Part shown: positions 43,637 to 53,869 of the stretch, piece after piece
Numbering within the stretch: position 1 is the stretch's first letter
Layout: every line of letters begins with the position of its first letter
Assembly (NCBI GenBank): GCA_016742215.1
Contig: JACVCC010000003.1
Coordinates: 372,001 to 436,000, forward strand
Length of the DNA stretch: 64,000 bases
DNA from: Brevundimonas sp.
GTDB taxonomy: Bacteria > Pseudomonadota > Alphaproteobacteria > Caulobacterales > Caulobacteraceae
Reading direction: 5' to 3'
Position numbers and translations under genes: made by a program
The notes under the pieces: generated by a model
Databases searched by the model: none
What the model was told of the DNA's origin: nothing
Seen by the model: the letters and a program-made list of their open reading frames with translations, nothing else

Positions 43637-44449
43637 TCAGCCGCCCTGAAGCGAGGTCCAGGTGCGGGCGTTCAGCGAAGGGTCGCCCGCCGGCCCGCCG
43701 GAGCGAGCTCTCAGCCAGGCCAGGTTCTGGTCGGCCTGCTCCGGCGGCAGGGCGCGGCGCAGGATCTGCTCGGCCTCGCCCATCTTGCCGTTCAGCCCCA
43801 GCACCATGGCGAGGTTCAGGCGGATACGCAGGGAAGCGCCGGGCTGGGCGGCGGCCGTCCGCAGCAGCGGCTCGGCGCTGGCGTTGTCGCCCTTGCTCAT
43901 CGCGGCGACGGCCATGTTGGCCAGCACGTCGGGATTGTCCGGCGACAGGCTCAGTGCGTAGTCCCAGGCCGCGCGGGCGTCGTCGCCTCGCCGGACCTGT
44001 TCATAGGCGGTGCCGAGCAGGGACCAGGGTCGCCAGTCGTCCCGGCGCAGTCGCGCGGCTTGTTCCAGCGCCTCGATGCCGTAGAAGGCCTGCCCGCGCG
44101 CGATATGGCCGCGTCCGACCTCCAGCATGGCGTCGTAGTTGGCCGGTTGGACCAGCAGGACCCGCTGCGCCATGTCGACCGACTGGTCGTACTGACCCAT
44201 CTCCCGCAGGGCCTGCGCCGCCTTCACCCCGGCGACCGGGTCCATCGGATTGATCTCGGCCTGCTCGGCCCAGAAGGTCGAGCGCATCAACGCATCGGTG
44301 CGCTCATAGGCGGCGCGCACCTCGGCGCTGGCGGGGACGCGCGGGGCAGGGGCGGCGGCCGGCTGCTCCCCGCGCTGCTGGGCGAGGGCCGGCGCAGCGG
44401 TCAGGGCCAGCAAGGCGATGGTTGCGACAGAGGCGGTCGTGCGCGACAT
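43637..44449 (-). CDS. Secreted tetratricopeptide-repeat protein
   Basis: A 270-residue protein with signal peptide (cleavage after APALA near residue 22) and an Ala/Pro-rich start, followed by several TPR-like helical hairpins (for example NYDAMLEVGRGHIARGQAFYGIEAL). It is probably a periplasmic scaffold. ATG at 44449 follows GGAG by 8 bases. Divergent from the M17 peptidase gene. Confidence 0.82.
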   Translation of the reverse strand: MSRTTASVATIALLALTAAPALAQQRGEQPAAAPAPRVPASAEVRAAYERTDALMRSTFWAEQAEINPMDPVAGVKAAQALREMGQYDQSVDMAQRVLLVQPANYDAMLEVGRGHIARGQAFYGIEALEQAARLRRDDWRPWSLLGTAYEQVRRGDDARAAWDYALSLSPDNPDVLANMAVAAMSKGDNASAEPLLRTAAAQPGASLRIRLNLAMVLGLNGKMGEAEQILRRALPPEQADQNLAWLRARSGGPAGDPSLNARTWTSLQGG

Positions 44450-44541
44450 GGAGAGCGCTCCGGAAATTCTCGATCTCCAGAATCGGCTTTCGGCGTCAAC
44501 CACTGGTTAATATCGGTCCGCCGAGGGCCGGAAAGGCTGCC

Positions 44542-45924
<1,383 letters not shown>

Positions 45925-45977
45925 CGGCCCTTTCGGCTTCTGGCGCTACGACGACGGCTCAACCGGACGAGTCTCGT

Positions 45978-46742
45978 TTGACCGCAACCGACGCCCTCTT
46001 CGACCCCCGCACCACCCTGGCCCGCGCCGATCTGGCCGAGCAGGGGCTGGAAGGGATCGTGCGCGCCGAGGCCCATCGGGCGGCGCAGCCGATGCGGTGC
46101 GCGACGCCGGTCGCCGACATCATCGACGCCTCCGGCCAGACCATCGACCAGCTCGTCTTCGGCGAGGTCTTTGACGTTCTTGAGACCCTTCAGGATCGCG
46201 CATGGGGGCAATCCCGCCGCGACGGCGTGGTCGGCTGGGTTGAGCGCGCAGCGCTGGTCGCCGGCGTTACCCGGCCGCGCAGCCGGGTGACCGCGCTCGA
46301 CGCCGACCTGCCGCCGAATGCACTCGTCGCCGACGACGTCTTCGCCTCCGTCGGCGACTTTGAATCTGACCCTGTCGCCTTCGCCGAGCGCTGGCTGGGC
46401 GTCCCGCACCGCCTCGGTGGGCGCACGCCCAAGGGCACGGACTGCTGCGGACTGGTCCAGCAGGCGCTCTATGCCTGCGGTCTCGCCGGTCCGCGATACG
46501 CTGACGAACAGGCTGCCCTGGGCCGCGCCGTTTCACGGACAGATGCGCGCCGGGGCGATCTGATCGTCTGGCTGCATCCGGGTCAGGGACCGTGGAACGG
46601 CCACTCGGCGTTCATGCTCGACGCCGACCACGTCCTGCACGCCACCGGCCATCACGGCGCGGTGGCAGTCGAACCCCTCGCCGAGGCCGAGGCCCGATAT
46701 GCAGCCGACGGCTTCGAGGCTCCGACCTTCAGGCGGCTCTGA
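45978..46742 (+). CDS. NlpC/P60 family peptidoglycan hydrolase
   Basis: A 254-residue C40 peptidase. An SH3b-like N-terminal half is followed by the catalytic domain with Cys in GTDCCGLVQ near residue 155 and His in GHSAFML near 208. It cuts cell-wall peptides and has no obvious signal peptide. It starts with TTG at 45978 after GGACGAG, with no in-frame ATG until well inside, so the start is uncertain. Confidence 0.87.
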   Translation: MTATDALFDPRTTLARADLAEQGLEGIVRAEAHRAAQPMRCATPVADIIDASGQTIDQLVFGEVFDVLETLQDRAWGQSRRDGVVGWVERAALVAGVTRPRSRVTALDADLPPNALVADDVFASVGDFESDPVAFAERWLGVPHRLGGRTPKGTDCCGLVQQALYACGLAGPRYADEQAALGRAVSRTDARRGDLIVWLHPGQGPWNGHSAFMLDADHVLHATGHHGAVAVEPLAEAEARYAADGFEAPTFRRL

Positions 46743-46755
46743 TCGCCTTGAAATG

Positions 46756-46791
46756 AAAAAGGCCCCGCAGTCGCCTGCGGGGCCTTTTCTT
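46756..46791. terminator. Bidirectional terminator between NlpC/P60 and cytochrome c genes
   Basis: A perfect 10-base stem (GGCCCCGCAG with CTGCGGGGCC), A-run before and T-run after, between two convergent genes. It can work on both strands. Confidence 0.93.
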
Positions 46792-46806
46792 GTTCGATCG
46801 TCCCGA

Positions 46807-47565
46807 TCAGCGCGGGGTGTTGGCCGAGCTGGTCGCCGCCGACGGAGCCGCCGGGGCGGTCTGGGTCGTCGCAGTGGCGGCGGCGCCCGTGGTCGGCGCG
46901 GCGCCCGTCGGGCCGCCCGCGTCAGCAGCGGCGGTCTCGGCGCCGGCGGCCGGAGCGGTCTCGCCCTCGGCCGGAGCCGCGCCTTCCGCCGGAGCGGCGC
47001 CCGGCTGACGCGCGGGATCCGGCGCCGGGACGGCGTAGCCGGCCGAGCCCTGGCTGCGCAGCCAGGCGATCAGGTTCACGCGGGTGTTCTGGTCGCGGAT
47101 GCCGGCGAACGACATCTTGGTGCCCGGCACATAGCGGGCCGGAGCGGTGATGAACTGATCCAGCTCGTCATAGCCCCAGGTCGGAGCCTCGGCCTTGTGG
47201 GCGCCCATGGCGTCCGAATAGGCGAAGCCCGGACGGTGCATGACCGGACCGCCGACCACGCCGAACAGGTTCGGGCCGATGCCGTCCGCTCCGCCCGCAT
47301 TGGCGGTGTGGCAGGCCTGGCAGCGCGCGAAGGCGGCTTCACCGGCGGCCAGGTCGGCGGTCGGCAGGACCGTACCCCAATCCGGCGGCAGGATGACCTC
47401 GGCCGGGCCGCCCGCGGCCTCTTCCGGAGCGTCGATGAAATAGCCCATCTTTTCGGGCTTGGCGGTCGCGTAGATCGCGCCCGTCACCTGCTGCAGGCCG
47501 ATGATGACGAAGGCGGTCGCCAGAGCGGCGCCCAGAATCTTGTTCCCGTTCAGACTGCCGCTCAT
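46807..47565 (-). CDS. Membrane-anchored cytochrome c (c552/CycM-like)
   Basis: A 252-residue protein with an N-terminal membrane segment (about residues 10-30) and a class I cytochrome c domain. Haem is attached at CQACH near residue 82 and the axial Met lies in PGTKMSFAG near 149. It carries electrons between the bc1 complex and oxidases. The last 75 residues are Ala/Pro/Gly-rich and repetitive (GAAPAEGAAPAEG), an unusual disordered tail. Confidence 0.9.
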   Translation of the reverse strand: MSGSLNGNKILGAALATAFVIIGLQQVTGAIYATAKPEKMGYFIDAPEEAAGGPAEVILPPDWGTVLPTADLAAGEAAFARCQACHTANAGGADGIGPNLFGVVGGPVMHRPGFAYSDAMGAHKAEAPTWGYDELDQFITAPARYVPGTKMSFAGIRDQNTRVNLIAWLRSQGSAGYAVPAPDPARQPGAAPAEGAAPAEGETAPAAGAETAAADAGGPTGAAPTTGAAATATTQTAPAAPSAATSSANTPR

Positions 47566-47716
47566 CCGCGTCGTCGCATCCCGTACGTTAGGGTCCGGCC
47601 GAAGGCTCGACCGGACGAATATTGCGTGGGCGTCTCTTACACGCTAGCGCGGCCTTCGCAACCGGGCCGGAGCCGACTTTCCCGCGTTCCGGCATCGCAG
47701 CAGTCGAGGCAGGCCG

Positions 47717-48442
47717 ATGAATCCGTTGATAATGATTCCTGCTCGCATGGCGGCGACCCGTTTGCCGGACAAGCCGCTGGCCGACATCGGCGGCAAGCCC
47801 ATGATTGTGCGCGCCTATGAGCAGGCCGCCCTGTCGGGCCTCCCCGTCGCCGTGGCGGCCGGCGACCAGGCCATCGTCGACGCCATCGAGGCCATCGGCG
47901 GCACGGCGCTCCTGACCGATCCGGGCCTCCCGTCGGGCTCGGACCGGATTCGCGCGGCGCTGGAAGCCATCGACCCGAACGGCCAGTTCGACGCCATCAT
48001 CAATCTTCAGGGCGACATGCCGTTCGCCGACCCGGGCCTGGCCACCGCCTGCGCCGCCCTTCTGAACGGCCAGCCCGACTGCGACATCGCCACCCTTGTC
48101 GCCCGCGAGGCGGACGCGTCGGATCGTTCGAATCCGGACGTGGTCAAGGCGGTGCTGGCCGTGAACGAGGGCGAACGCCACGGCCGCGCCCTCTATTTCA
48201 CCCGCTCGACGCTCTATGGCGATGCGCCCGTCTGGCGCCACATCGGCCTGTACGGCTACCGCCGCGAGGCCCTGATGCAATTCTGCGCCGCCCCGCCGTC
48301 GCCGCTCGAGAAGCGGGAGAAGCTGGAACAGCTCCGCGCGCTGGAGATGGGCCTGCAGATCTGGGCCGCCGTCATCGACGAGGCCCCCCTGTCGGTTGAC
48401 AATCCGGCGGATCTGGAAGCGGCGCGGGCGCTGGCGGGCTGA
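47717..48442 (+). CDS. kdsB: 3-deoxy-manno-octulosonate cytidylyltransferase
   Basis: A 241-residue nucleotidyltransferase that activates Kdo as CMP-Kdo for LPS core synthesis. IPARMAATRLPDKPLADI near the start, INLQGDMPFADP near residue 97 and the HIGLYGYRREAL segment are KdsB signatures. Divergent from the cytochrome c gene. Confidence 0.95.
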   Translation: MNPLIMIPARMAATRLPDKPLADIGGKPMIVRAYEQAALSGLPVAVAAGDQAIVDAIEAIGGTALLTDPGLPSGSDRIRAALEAIDPNGQFDAIINLQGDMPFADPGLATACAALLNGQPDCDIATLVAREADASDRSNPDVVKAVLAVNEGERHGRALYFTRSTLYGDAPVWRHIGLYGYRREALMQFCAAPPSPLEKREKLEQLRALEMGLQIWAAVIDEAPLSVDNPADLEAARALAG

Positions 48443-48473
48443 GAGACCCGCCGAAGCCGGCGTTCAAGGTTGA

Positions 48474-48564
48474 TCACAACGAACACGGCGGTACACAACG
48501 GGCACGACGGGACCGCGCATGCTGAACCCGTCGTGTTCGCCGTGCCTCGTTGTGTTCGTTGTGA
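48474..48564. repeat. Nested palindromic element downstream of kdsB
   Basis: A perfect 13-base outer repeat (48474-48486 with 48552-48564, TCACAACGAACAC) encloses a 9-base inner repeat (48503-48511 with 48527-48535). It sits between convergent kdsB and nudC. There is no T-run, so it is a repeat element more than a standard terminator. Confidence 0.75.
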
Positions 48565-48582
48565 TGAACCCGCTGACGCGGC

Positions 48583-49515
48583 TCAGACGTCGAATCCGTC
48601 GACCCAGGCCTGCAGCAGCGTCCTCGCGATGGCGATCGGCGGCGGCGCCTTGATTGCGGGATGCACGCCGGCCAACACATCGGCCGCCTCGGCCCGCGTC
48701 AGCCACGCCACCGCCTCCAGCTCGGTCTGGTCCGGCCGCGCATCGTCCGAATCGACCTCGGCGAACAGGCCGATCATCAGTTGGGACGGGAAGGGCCAGG
48801 GCTGGCTGGAGTGATAGCGCACCGACGTCACCGTCAGTCCGGCCTCCTCCTCGATCTCCCGGGCGCAGCCTTCCTCGATGGTCTCGCCGGGCTCTAGGAA
48901 GCCGGCCAGCGCCGACATCCGGCCCGCCGGCCAGGCCGCCTGACGGCCCAGCAGGCAGCGGGGCTCATCGCCGCCCCTGTAGATCGCCAGCATGATGGTC
49001 ACCGGATCGACGCGCGGGAAATGCTCGGTCCCGCAGGCGGCGCAGATCCGTTTCCAGCCGCCGCACGCCGTCTCGCTCTCCTGACCACAGGCTGAACAGA
49101 AGCCGTGCCGTGCCCGCCAGTCGAACAGGCTCTTGGCCGTGCCCGCCATCGCCGCGTCAGGCCCGGGCAGGATCGCCGCCGCCTCGCGCATCTCGGGGAA
49201 CCCACCCAAGCCTTGCAGAGGCCCCGCCGACGGATCGACCGGCCCCTCGACCTCGACGGCGAAGACCGGGGCTCCGTTCCACAGGCCGAGGAACAGTTCG
49301 CGATCCGGCACGACGGCGCGGGCGTGCTTCAGCGCCAGCCAGGCGAGGCGCGGCCCCTTTGCGGTTTCCTCGACCAGCGGCTTGCCCTGCCAGACGACCA
49401 TGGCGAGGGCGTCAGGATTCTCCGCCTGCTCGGCCAGCCATTCAGGATCGTTGCGGCGGTCGCCGGCCCGGTCGAGCGGATTGCCGGCGAAGGTGTTGAT
49501 CGCGGGGAGAGCCAT
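48583..49515 (-). CDS. nudC: NAD(+) diphosphatase NudC
   Basis: A 310-residue Nudix hydrolase that splits NADH/NAD and removes NAD caps from RNA. A four-Cys zinc ribbon (CSACG, then CAACG) lies just before the Nudix box GFLEPGETIEEGCAREIEEEAG (two stretches). The ATG at 49515 is used, since a longer in-frame extension would run through the SRP RNA promoter and gene. Confidence 0.93.
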   Translation of the reverse strand: MALPAINTFAGNPLDRAGDRRNDPEWLAEQAENPDALAMVVWQGKPLVEETAKGPRLAWLALKHARAVVPDRELFLGLWNGAPVFAVEVEGPVDPSAGPLQGLGGFPEMREAAAILPGPDAAMAGTAKSLFDWRARHGFCSACGQESETACGGWKRICAACGTEHFPRVDPVTIMLAIYRGGDEPRCLLGRQAAWPAGRMSALAGFLEPGETIEEGCAREIEEEAGLTVTSVRYHSSQPWPFPSQLMIGLFAEVDSDDARPDQTELEAVAWLTRAEAADVLAGVHPAIKAPPPIAIARTLLQAWVDGFDV

Positions 49516-49538
49516 GCCCCTGTCTAGCAAGGCGGCGC

Positions 49539-49567
49539 TTGCATCGGCGAGAGCAAACCGCCATATC
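49539..49567 (+). promoter_or_regulatory. Candidate promoter of the SRP RNA
   Basis: TTGCAT (-35, 49539) and CATATC (-10, 49562) are 17 bases apart and would start transcription at about 49574, just at the foot of the SRP RNA stem. Confidence 0.5.
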
Positions 49568-49574
49568 CCCGATC

Positions 49575-49660
49575 GGAGATCGCGGGCGAAGGCTTCGCCA
49601 ATCTGGTCAGGGCCGGAAGGCAGCAGCCACAACGAATTCACCTTCGGGTCGCGGTCTCCA
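49575..49660 (+). ncRNA. ffs: Signal recognition particle RNA (4.5S-type)
   Basis: The SRP domain core CTGGTCAGGGCCGGAAGGCAGCAGCC (given here in two parts: CTGGTCAGGGCC and GGAAGGCAGCAGCC) is present. The 5' arm starting GGAGAT (49575) pairs with the 3' arm ending TCTCC (49659). Ends are approximate. It binds Ffh to target membrane proteins. It lies upstream of dnaX, as commonly in alphaproteobacteria. Confidence 0.92.
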
Positions 49661-49760
49661 CCTCTTCCCTCAACGCAATGTCGTCCGTCGGACCCTGAGG
49701 GTGCGGAACCGACGCGCGCGCCGTCCGCTCTTCAAGCTTCACCAATGTGGAGCTGACGTC

Positions 49761-50150
49761 ATGAGCATTCTCGGCAACATCCTCGGCCGCATCTTCAAGA
49801 AGCGCGACGCGCCGGCCTCGGCCCCCGTGACGCCGCCGCCCGTCTCGACGCCCGCCCCTACGGCCGCGCCGGCCGCCGCGCCCGCTGCAGCTGCGCCTGT
49901 CGACGTCGACGGCATCCTCGACTTCATGAACGAGCAGCGCGACCAGAAGCTCAACTGGCGCACCTCGATCGTCGATCTGATGAAGCTGACCGGCATGGAC
50001 AGCTCGCTGGCCGAGCGGAAGGAGCTGGCCGATGAGCTGGGCTATACCGGCGACAAGTCGGACACGGCCTCGATGAACATCTGGCTGCACAAGCAGGTCA
50101 TCCAGCGGATCAAGGACAACGGCGGCCAGATCCGCGACATGACCGACTGA
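49761..50150 (+). CDS. DUF3597 domain-containing protein
   Basis: A 129-residue protein: N-terminal MSILGNILGRIF, an Ala/Pro linker of about 30 residues, then the DUF3597 domain with LNWRTSIVDLMKLTGMD and the closing IWLHKQVIQRIKDNGG. The domain looks like a small helical LysM-independent module and its function is unknown. GGAG lies 9 bases before the ATG. It sits between the SRP RNA and dnaX. Confidence 0.88.
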   Translation: MSILGNILGRIFKKRDAPASAPVTPPPVSTPAPTAAPAAAPAAAAPVDVDGILDFMNEQRDQKLNWRTSIVDLMKLTGMDSSLAERKELADELGYTGDKSDTASMNIWLHKQVIQRIKDNGGQIRDMTD

Positions 50151-50233
50151 TCCACACCGCTCATCCCCGGCGAAATCGGGGTCCGGCGCGCGCAGGGGGT
50201 GGCAGCCGCCCCCTGTCGCGCTAAGGATCGGGC

Positions 50234-52105
50234 ATGAGCGACGTCGACCCGAGTCTCGATGGTCCCCCGTGGGACGAGGACGCCCCCGAGGCCGAGGCCG
50301 AGGAGCGCGATCCCAATACCGACGACATGTTCGGCGCGCCGCCTGTCGCGCCCGAGCCGGCCAGGGAAGTCGCCCTCGCCGAAGCCGCTGTCGCGCCGAC
50401 GAAGGCGCCGCCCGCCGCCGAACCCGTTGAGGCCGAGGGCGAGGCCTACACCGTTCTTGCGCGCAAATACCGGCCGCGCACCTTCGAGGACCTGATCGGC
50501 CAGGAGGCCATGGTCCGCACCCTGACCAACGCCTTCGCCACCGGCCGCATCGCTCACGCCTTCATGCTCACCGGCGTGCGGGGGGTCGGCAAGACGACCA
50601 CGGCCCGTCTGCTGGCCCGCGCCCTGAACAACGAGACCGACGTCATCGACCGCCCGTCGCTGGAACTGTCAGCGACCGGCGTGCACGACGCCGCCATCAT
50701 GGCCGGCCAGCACATGGACGTCATGGAGATGGACGCCGCCTCGCACACGGGCGTCAACGACATCCGCGACATCCTGGAGAGCGTTCGGTACGCCCCGGTC
50801 GAGGCGCGCTACAAGGTCTACGTCCTCGACGAGGTCCACATGCTGTCGACGCAGGCGTTCAACGCCCTGCTGAAGACGCTGGAGGAGCCTCCGCCGCACG
50901 CGAAATTCATCTTCGCCACGACCGAGATCCGCAAGGTCCCGGTCACCATTCTCAGCCGCTGCCAGCGCTTCGACCTGCGCCGCGTCGAGCCCGAGATCCT
51001 GGTCGAGCACCTCGACCGCGTCGCCGGTCGCGAGGGCATGAAGATCGAGCAGGAGGCCCTGGCCCTGATCGCCCGCGCCGCCGAGGGCTCCGTCCGCGAC
51101 GGCCTGTCCCTGCTGGATCAGGCCCTGGTTCAGGCCGAGCGCGGCGAGACCGTGAAGTCCGAGACGGTCCGCGACATGCTGGGTCTGGCCGACCGCACCC
51201 AGACCATCGCCCTGTTCGAGGCCGTCATGGCCGGCCGCACGCCCGAGGCGCTGGAGCTGTTCCGCACCCTCTACGGCTACGGCGCCGATCCGGTGCAGGT
51301 GACCAACGACCTGCTGGAGCATTGCCACGCCGCCTCGGTCGCCAAGATGCTGGGGCCGAACGCCACCCGCCTGCCCAACGATCAGGCGCAGAAGCTGGCG
51401 GCGCTGGGCGCGGTCATCTCGGCCGGCACCCTGTCGCGGGTCTGGCAGATGCTGCTCAAGGCGCTGGACGAGGTCCGCCGCGCGCCCAATCCGGCCGACG
51501 CGGTGGAGATGGCCATCGTCCGTCTCGCCTACGCCGCCGACCTGCCGGGGCCGGAGGAGGCGCTGAAGGCCCTCCGCGACGGCGAGCCCGTCGGCGGCGG
51601 TCCGGCCTCCCGCGGTCCGTCCGGCGGCGGTGGTGGTGGCGGCGCCTCGGCCCAGCTTGCTGCCCGCCCCGTCGCCGCGCCGGCCCTGCCCGATCCGCAG
51701 TCGTTCGAGCAGGTCGTCGCCCTGATCGGCGAGAAGCGCGAGGTCGGCCTGCAGATGGACGTCGAACGCTTCGTCCGGCCGGTCGCCTTCAAGCCCGGCG
51801 CCATCACCTATGAAAGCGTCGAGGGCGCCCCGGTCGATCTGGCCCGCAAGCTGTCTTCCCGCCTGAAGGAATGGACCGGCCGGACCTGGCTGATCGCCGC
51901 CAACGGCCAGGGCGGCGGCGAGACCATGATCGAGGTCGATCGCCGCAAGCGCGCCGCCGAGCGCGCCGAGGTCGAGGCCGATCCCTTCGTCAAGGCGATC
52001 ATGGAGGCCTTCCCGGGCGCGAAACTGGGCGAGATCCGCACCATCGCCGCCCCGGTCGAACTGCCGGCCATCCCCGACGAGGCCGGCGCCGACGACGAGG
52101 ACTGA
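50234..52105 (+). CDS. dnaX: DNA polymerase III subunit gamma/tau
   Basis: A 623-residue clamp-loader ATPase. Walker A GVRGVGKTTTAR lies near residue 115 and VLDEVHMLS near 195. An acidic/Ala-rich N-terminal extension of about 70 residues precedes the core. The four zinc-binding cysteines found in E. coli DnaX are absent (the region reads GVHDAAIMAGQH). A Gly-rich linker near 460-475 leads to the tau-like C-terminal domain. I see no slippery-site evidence. Confidence 0.95.
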   Translation: MSDVDPSLDGPPWDEDAPEAEAEERDPNTDDMFGAPPVAPEPAREVALAEAAVAPTKAPPAAEPVEAEGEAYTVLARKYRPRTFEDLIGQEAMVRTLTNAFATGRIAHAFMLTGVRGVGKTTTARLLARALNNETDVIDRPSLELSATGVHDAAIMAGQHMDVMEMDAASHTGVNDIRDILESVRYAPVEARYKVYVLDEVHMLSTQAFNALLKTLEEPPPHAKFIFATTEIRKVPVTILSRCQRFDLRRVEPEILVEHLDRVAGREGMKIEQEALALIARAAEGSVRDGLSLLDQALVQAERGETVKSETVRDMLGLADRTQTIALFEAVMAGRTPEALELFRTLYGYGADPVQVTNDLLEHCHAASVAKMLGPNATRLPNDQAQKLAALGAVISAGTLSRVWQMLLKALDEVRRAPNPADAVEMAIVRLAYAADLPGPEEALKALRDGEPVGGGPASRGPSGGGGGGGASAQLAARPVAAPALPDPQSFEQVVALIGEKREVGLQMDVERFVRPVAFKPGAITYESVEGAPVDLARKLSSRLKEWTGRTWLIAANGQGGGETMIEVDRRKRAAERAEVEADPFVKAIMEAFPGAKLGEIRTIAAPVELPAIPDEAGADDED

Positions 52106-52132
52106 GCCACCGCCCGCGAGGAGAGACGCCCC

Positions 52133-52522
52133 ATGGCGCGCAGAGACTTCGATCCCGCATCGGTCACGCCCGACGGCCGCCCCGCCGGCAAGGCCCGCCT
52201 GTTCGATCCGGCGAAGGACGGCCCGTGGCGCGGCTCGCTCCCCGGCCTGACCTTCGGCTCCGAGGTCACAGTCCTCGCCTACGGCACGGACGAGATCGGG
52301 ATCGGTCCCCGGCTGCACGTCCACCCCTACGACGAGACCTTCATCATCGTCGAAGGCCGCGCCCGCTTCTTCGTGGGCGACCTGACGCTGGAGGCGGGGC
52401 AGGGGGAAGTTGTCTTCGGCCCCGCCGGCGTCCCGCACCGGTTCGAGAACCTCGGCCCCGGCCGCCTCCAGACCATCGACATCCATCACTCGCCCGAGTG
52501 GATCCAGACCGATCTGGACTGA
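52133..52522 (+). CDS. Cupin domain-containing protein
   Basis: A 129-residue single cupin with HVHPYDETF (two His and Glu of motif 1) and PHRFENLG (His of motif 2), so the metal site looks intact. A small enzyme or ligand-binding protein; the substrate is unknown. It lies 27 bases after dnaX with a GAGGAGAG site before its ATG. Confidence 0.88.
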   Translation: MARRDFDPASVTPDGRPAGKARLFDPAKDGPWRGSLPGLTFGSEVTVLAYGTDEIGIGPRLHVHPYDETFIIVEGRARFFVGDLTLEAGQGEVVFGPAGVPHRFENLGPGRLQTIDIHHSPEWIQTDLD

Positions 52523-52562
52523 GGGTTGCGGGTAACGAATTCGCCGCTCTCCGGAGCTGTTC

Positions 52563-52578
52563 CTGTCACGTTTGACAG
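52563..52578. promoter_or_regulatory. Palindromic operator-like site before the epoxide hydrolase gene
   Basis: CTGTCA, 4 bases, TGACAG: a perfect 6-4-6 palindrome 55 bases before the start codon of the epoxide hydrolase gene. It could be a repressor site. No regulator gene is adjacent. Confidence 0.35.
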
Positions 52579-52633
52579 CCCCGCCGCATGACCGAATGGT
52601 GCCGACCGAAGCGCGCTCAAACACCCGCGGACA

Positions 52634-53788
52634 ATGGACGTCGAACGCAGTCTCCAGGCCACCCCCTTCACCATCGACATTCCCGACGCGGCCATCGCCG
52701 ATCTGCGGCGAAGACTGGCCGACACCCGCTGGCCTGACTCCGTGCCGGGTCGGGGCTGGAGCGATGGCGGCGACCTCGACTACCTCGCCGACATCTGCCG
52801 CTACTGGCAGGACGGTTTCGACTGGCGCGCGGCCGAGGCGAAGCTGAATGCCCTGCCACAGTTCAAGGCCCGCATCGACGATCTCGACATCCATTTCGTC
52901 CACGTTCGCGGCAAGGGGCCCAACCCGCGGCCGCTTCTGCTGGCCCACGGCTGGCCCAGCGCCTTCTGCGAATTCGCCGACCTGATTCCCATGCTGACCG
53001 ACCCCGCGGCGCACGGCGGCGATCCGGCCTGTTCGTTCGACGTCATCGCGCCCTCCATGCCGGGCTACGGCTTCTCGTCCGCGCCGCGCTCGGGAGGCAT
53101 GAACTCCAGCGCCGTCGCCGCCCTCTGGGTCAGGCTGATGCGCGACGTGCTCGGCTATTCCCGCTTCTTCGCCCACGGCGGCGACATCGGCGCCCATGTG
53201 GTCAACGCCCTGGGCCGACACCACACCGCCCATGTGGCGGCGATCCACACCATGGCCGCGCCTACCCCGGCGGACACCCCGGACCTGTCACCGGCCGAGG
53301 CCGAATGGCTCGACTATGTGAAGGACTGGGAGCGGGACGAGGGCGGCTACTGGCACCTTCAGCGCACGAAGCCGCAGAGCGCCGCGGTCGGCCTGAACGA
53401 CTCGCCCGCCGGCCTCGCCGCCTGGGTGCTGGAGAAGTGGCGCAGCTGGAGCGAATGCGGCGGTGATCTCGACACCATCCTGTCGCGCGACACGCTGCTG
53501 ACGCTGGTGAGCGTCTACTGGTTCACCGGCACGATCGGCTCGTCGATGCGAATGTATTTCGAGAACGCGACGACGCGTTCGCCGTCCAACGTCGGCATCG
53601 ACATTCCGGCACGCCTTTTCCTGACACTGGAGAAGGTTGACCTCTGTCCGTCGGAGTACGCCCGCCGGTCATTCAACGATCTCTCGTATGGCGTGACCGC
53701 GCGGGGCGGACACTTCCTCGCCGCCGAGGAGCCACGCCTGCTGGTCGACGACATTCACCGCTTCCTCGCGCCCCTGCCTCTGGACTGA
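52634..53788 (+). CDS. Epoxide hydrolase (EHN-type alpha/beta hydrolase)
   Basis: A 384-residue alpha/beta hydrolase with an N-terminal EHN domain (DIPDAAIADLRRRLADTRWP). HGWP oxyanion motif is near residue 96, nucleophile Asp in HGGDIGAH near 184 and catalytic His in GGHFLAAEEP near 358. It turns epoxides into diols. A lone gene in the block between dnaX and ybaB. Confidence 0.88.
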   Translation: MDVERSLQATPFTIDIPDAAIADLRRRLADTRWPDSVPGRGWSDGGDLDYLADICRYWQDGFDWRAAEAKLNALPQFKARIDDLDIHFVHVRGKGPNPRPLLLAHGWPSAFCEFADLIPMLTDPAAHGGDPACSFDVIAPSMPGYGFSSAPRSGGMNSSAVAALWVRLMRDVLGYSRFFAHGGDIGAHVVNALGRHHTAHVAAIHTMAAPTPADTPDLSPAEAEWLDYVKDWERDEGGYWHLQRTKPQSAAVGLNDSPAGLAAWVLEKWRSWSECGGDLDTILSRDTLLTLVSVYWFTGTIGSSMRMYFENATTRSPSNVGIDIPARLFLTLEKVDLCPSEYARRSFNDLSYGVTARGGHFLAAEEPRLLVDDIHRFLAPLPLD

Positions 53789-53869
53789 CGAAACCTGTCA
53801 GGACGCCCTCGGGCCATAGCCGTCCGCGCCTTCGCGGATCATCGTTCGCCCTGCTGAGGGGGGACGACC

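Noticed and set aside
49539..49760. An N-terminal extension of the DUF3597 protein (an upstream in-frame start at 49539)
   Set aside because: It would translate through the SRP RNA, while the ATG at 49761 has its own ribosome site and begins the conserved sequence.
50669..53248. An 859-codon open frame on the minus strand
   Set aside because: It is opposite dnaX, the cupin gene and the epoxide hydrolase gene, and reads as Gly/Arg/Ala-rich noise.
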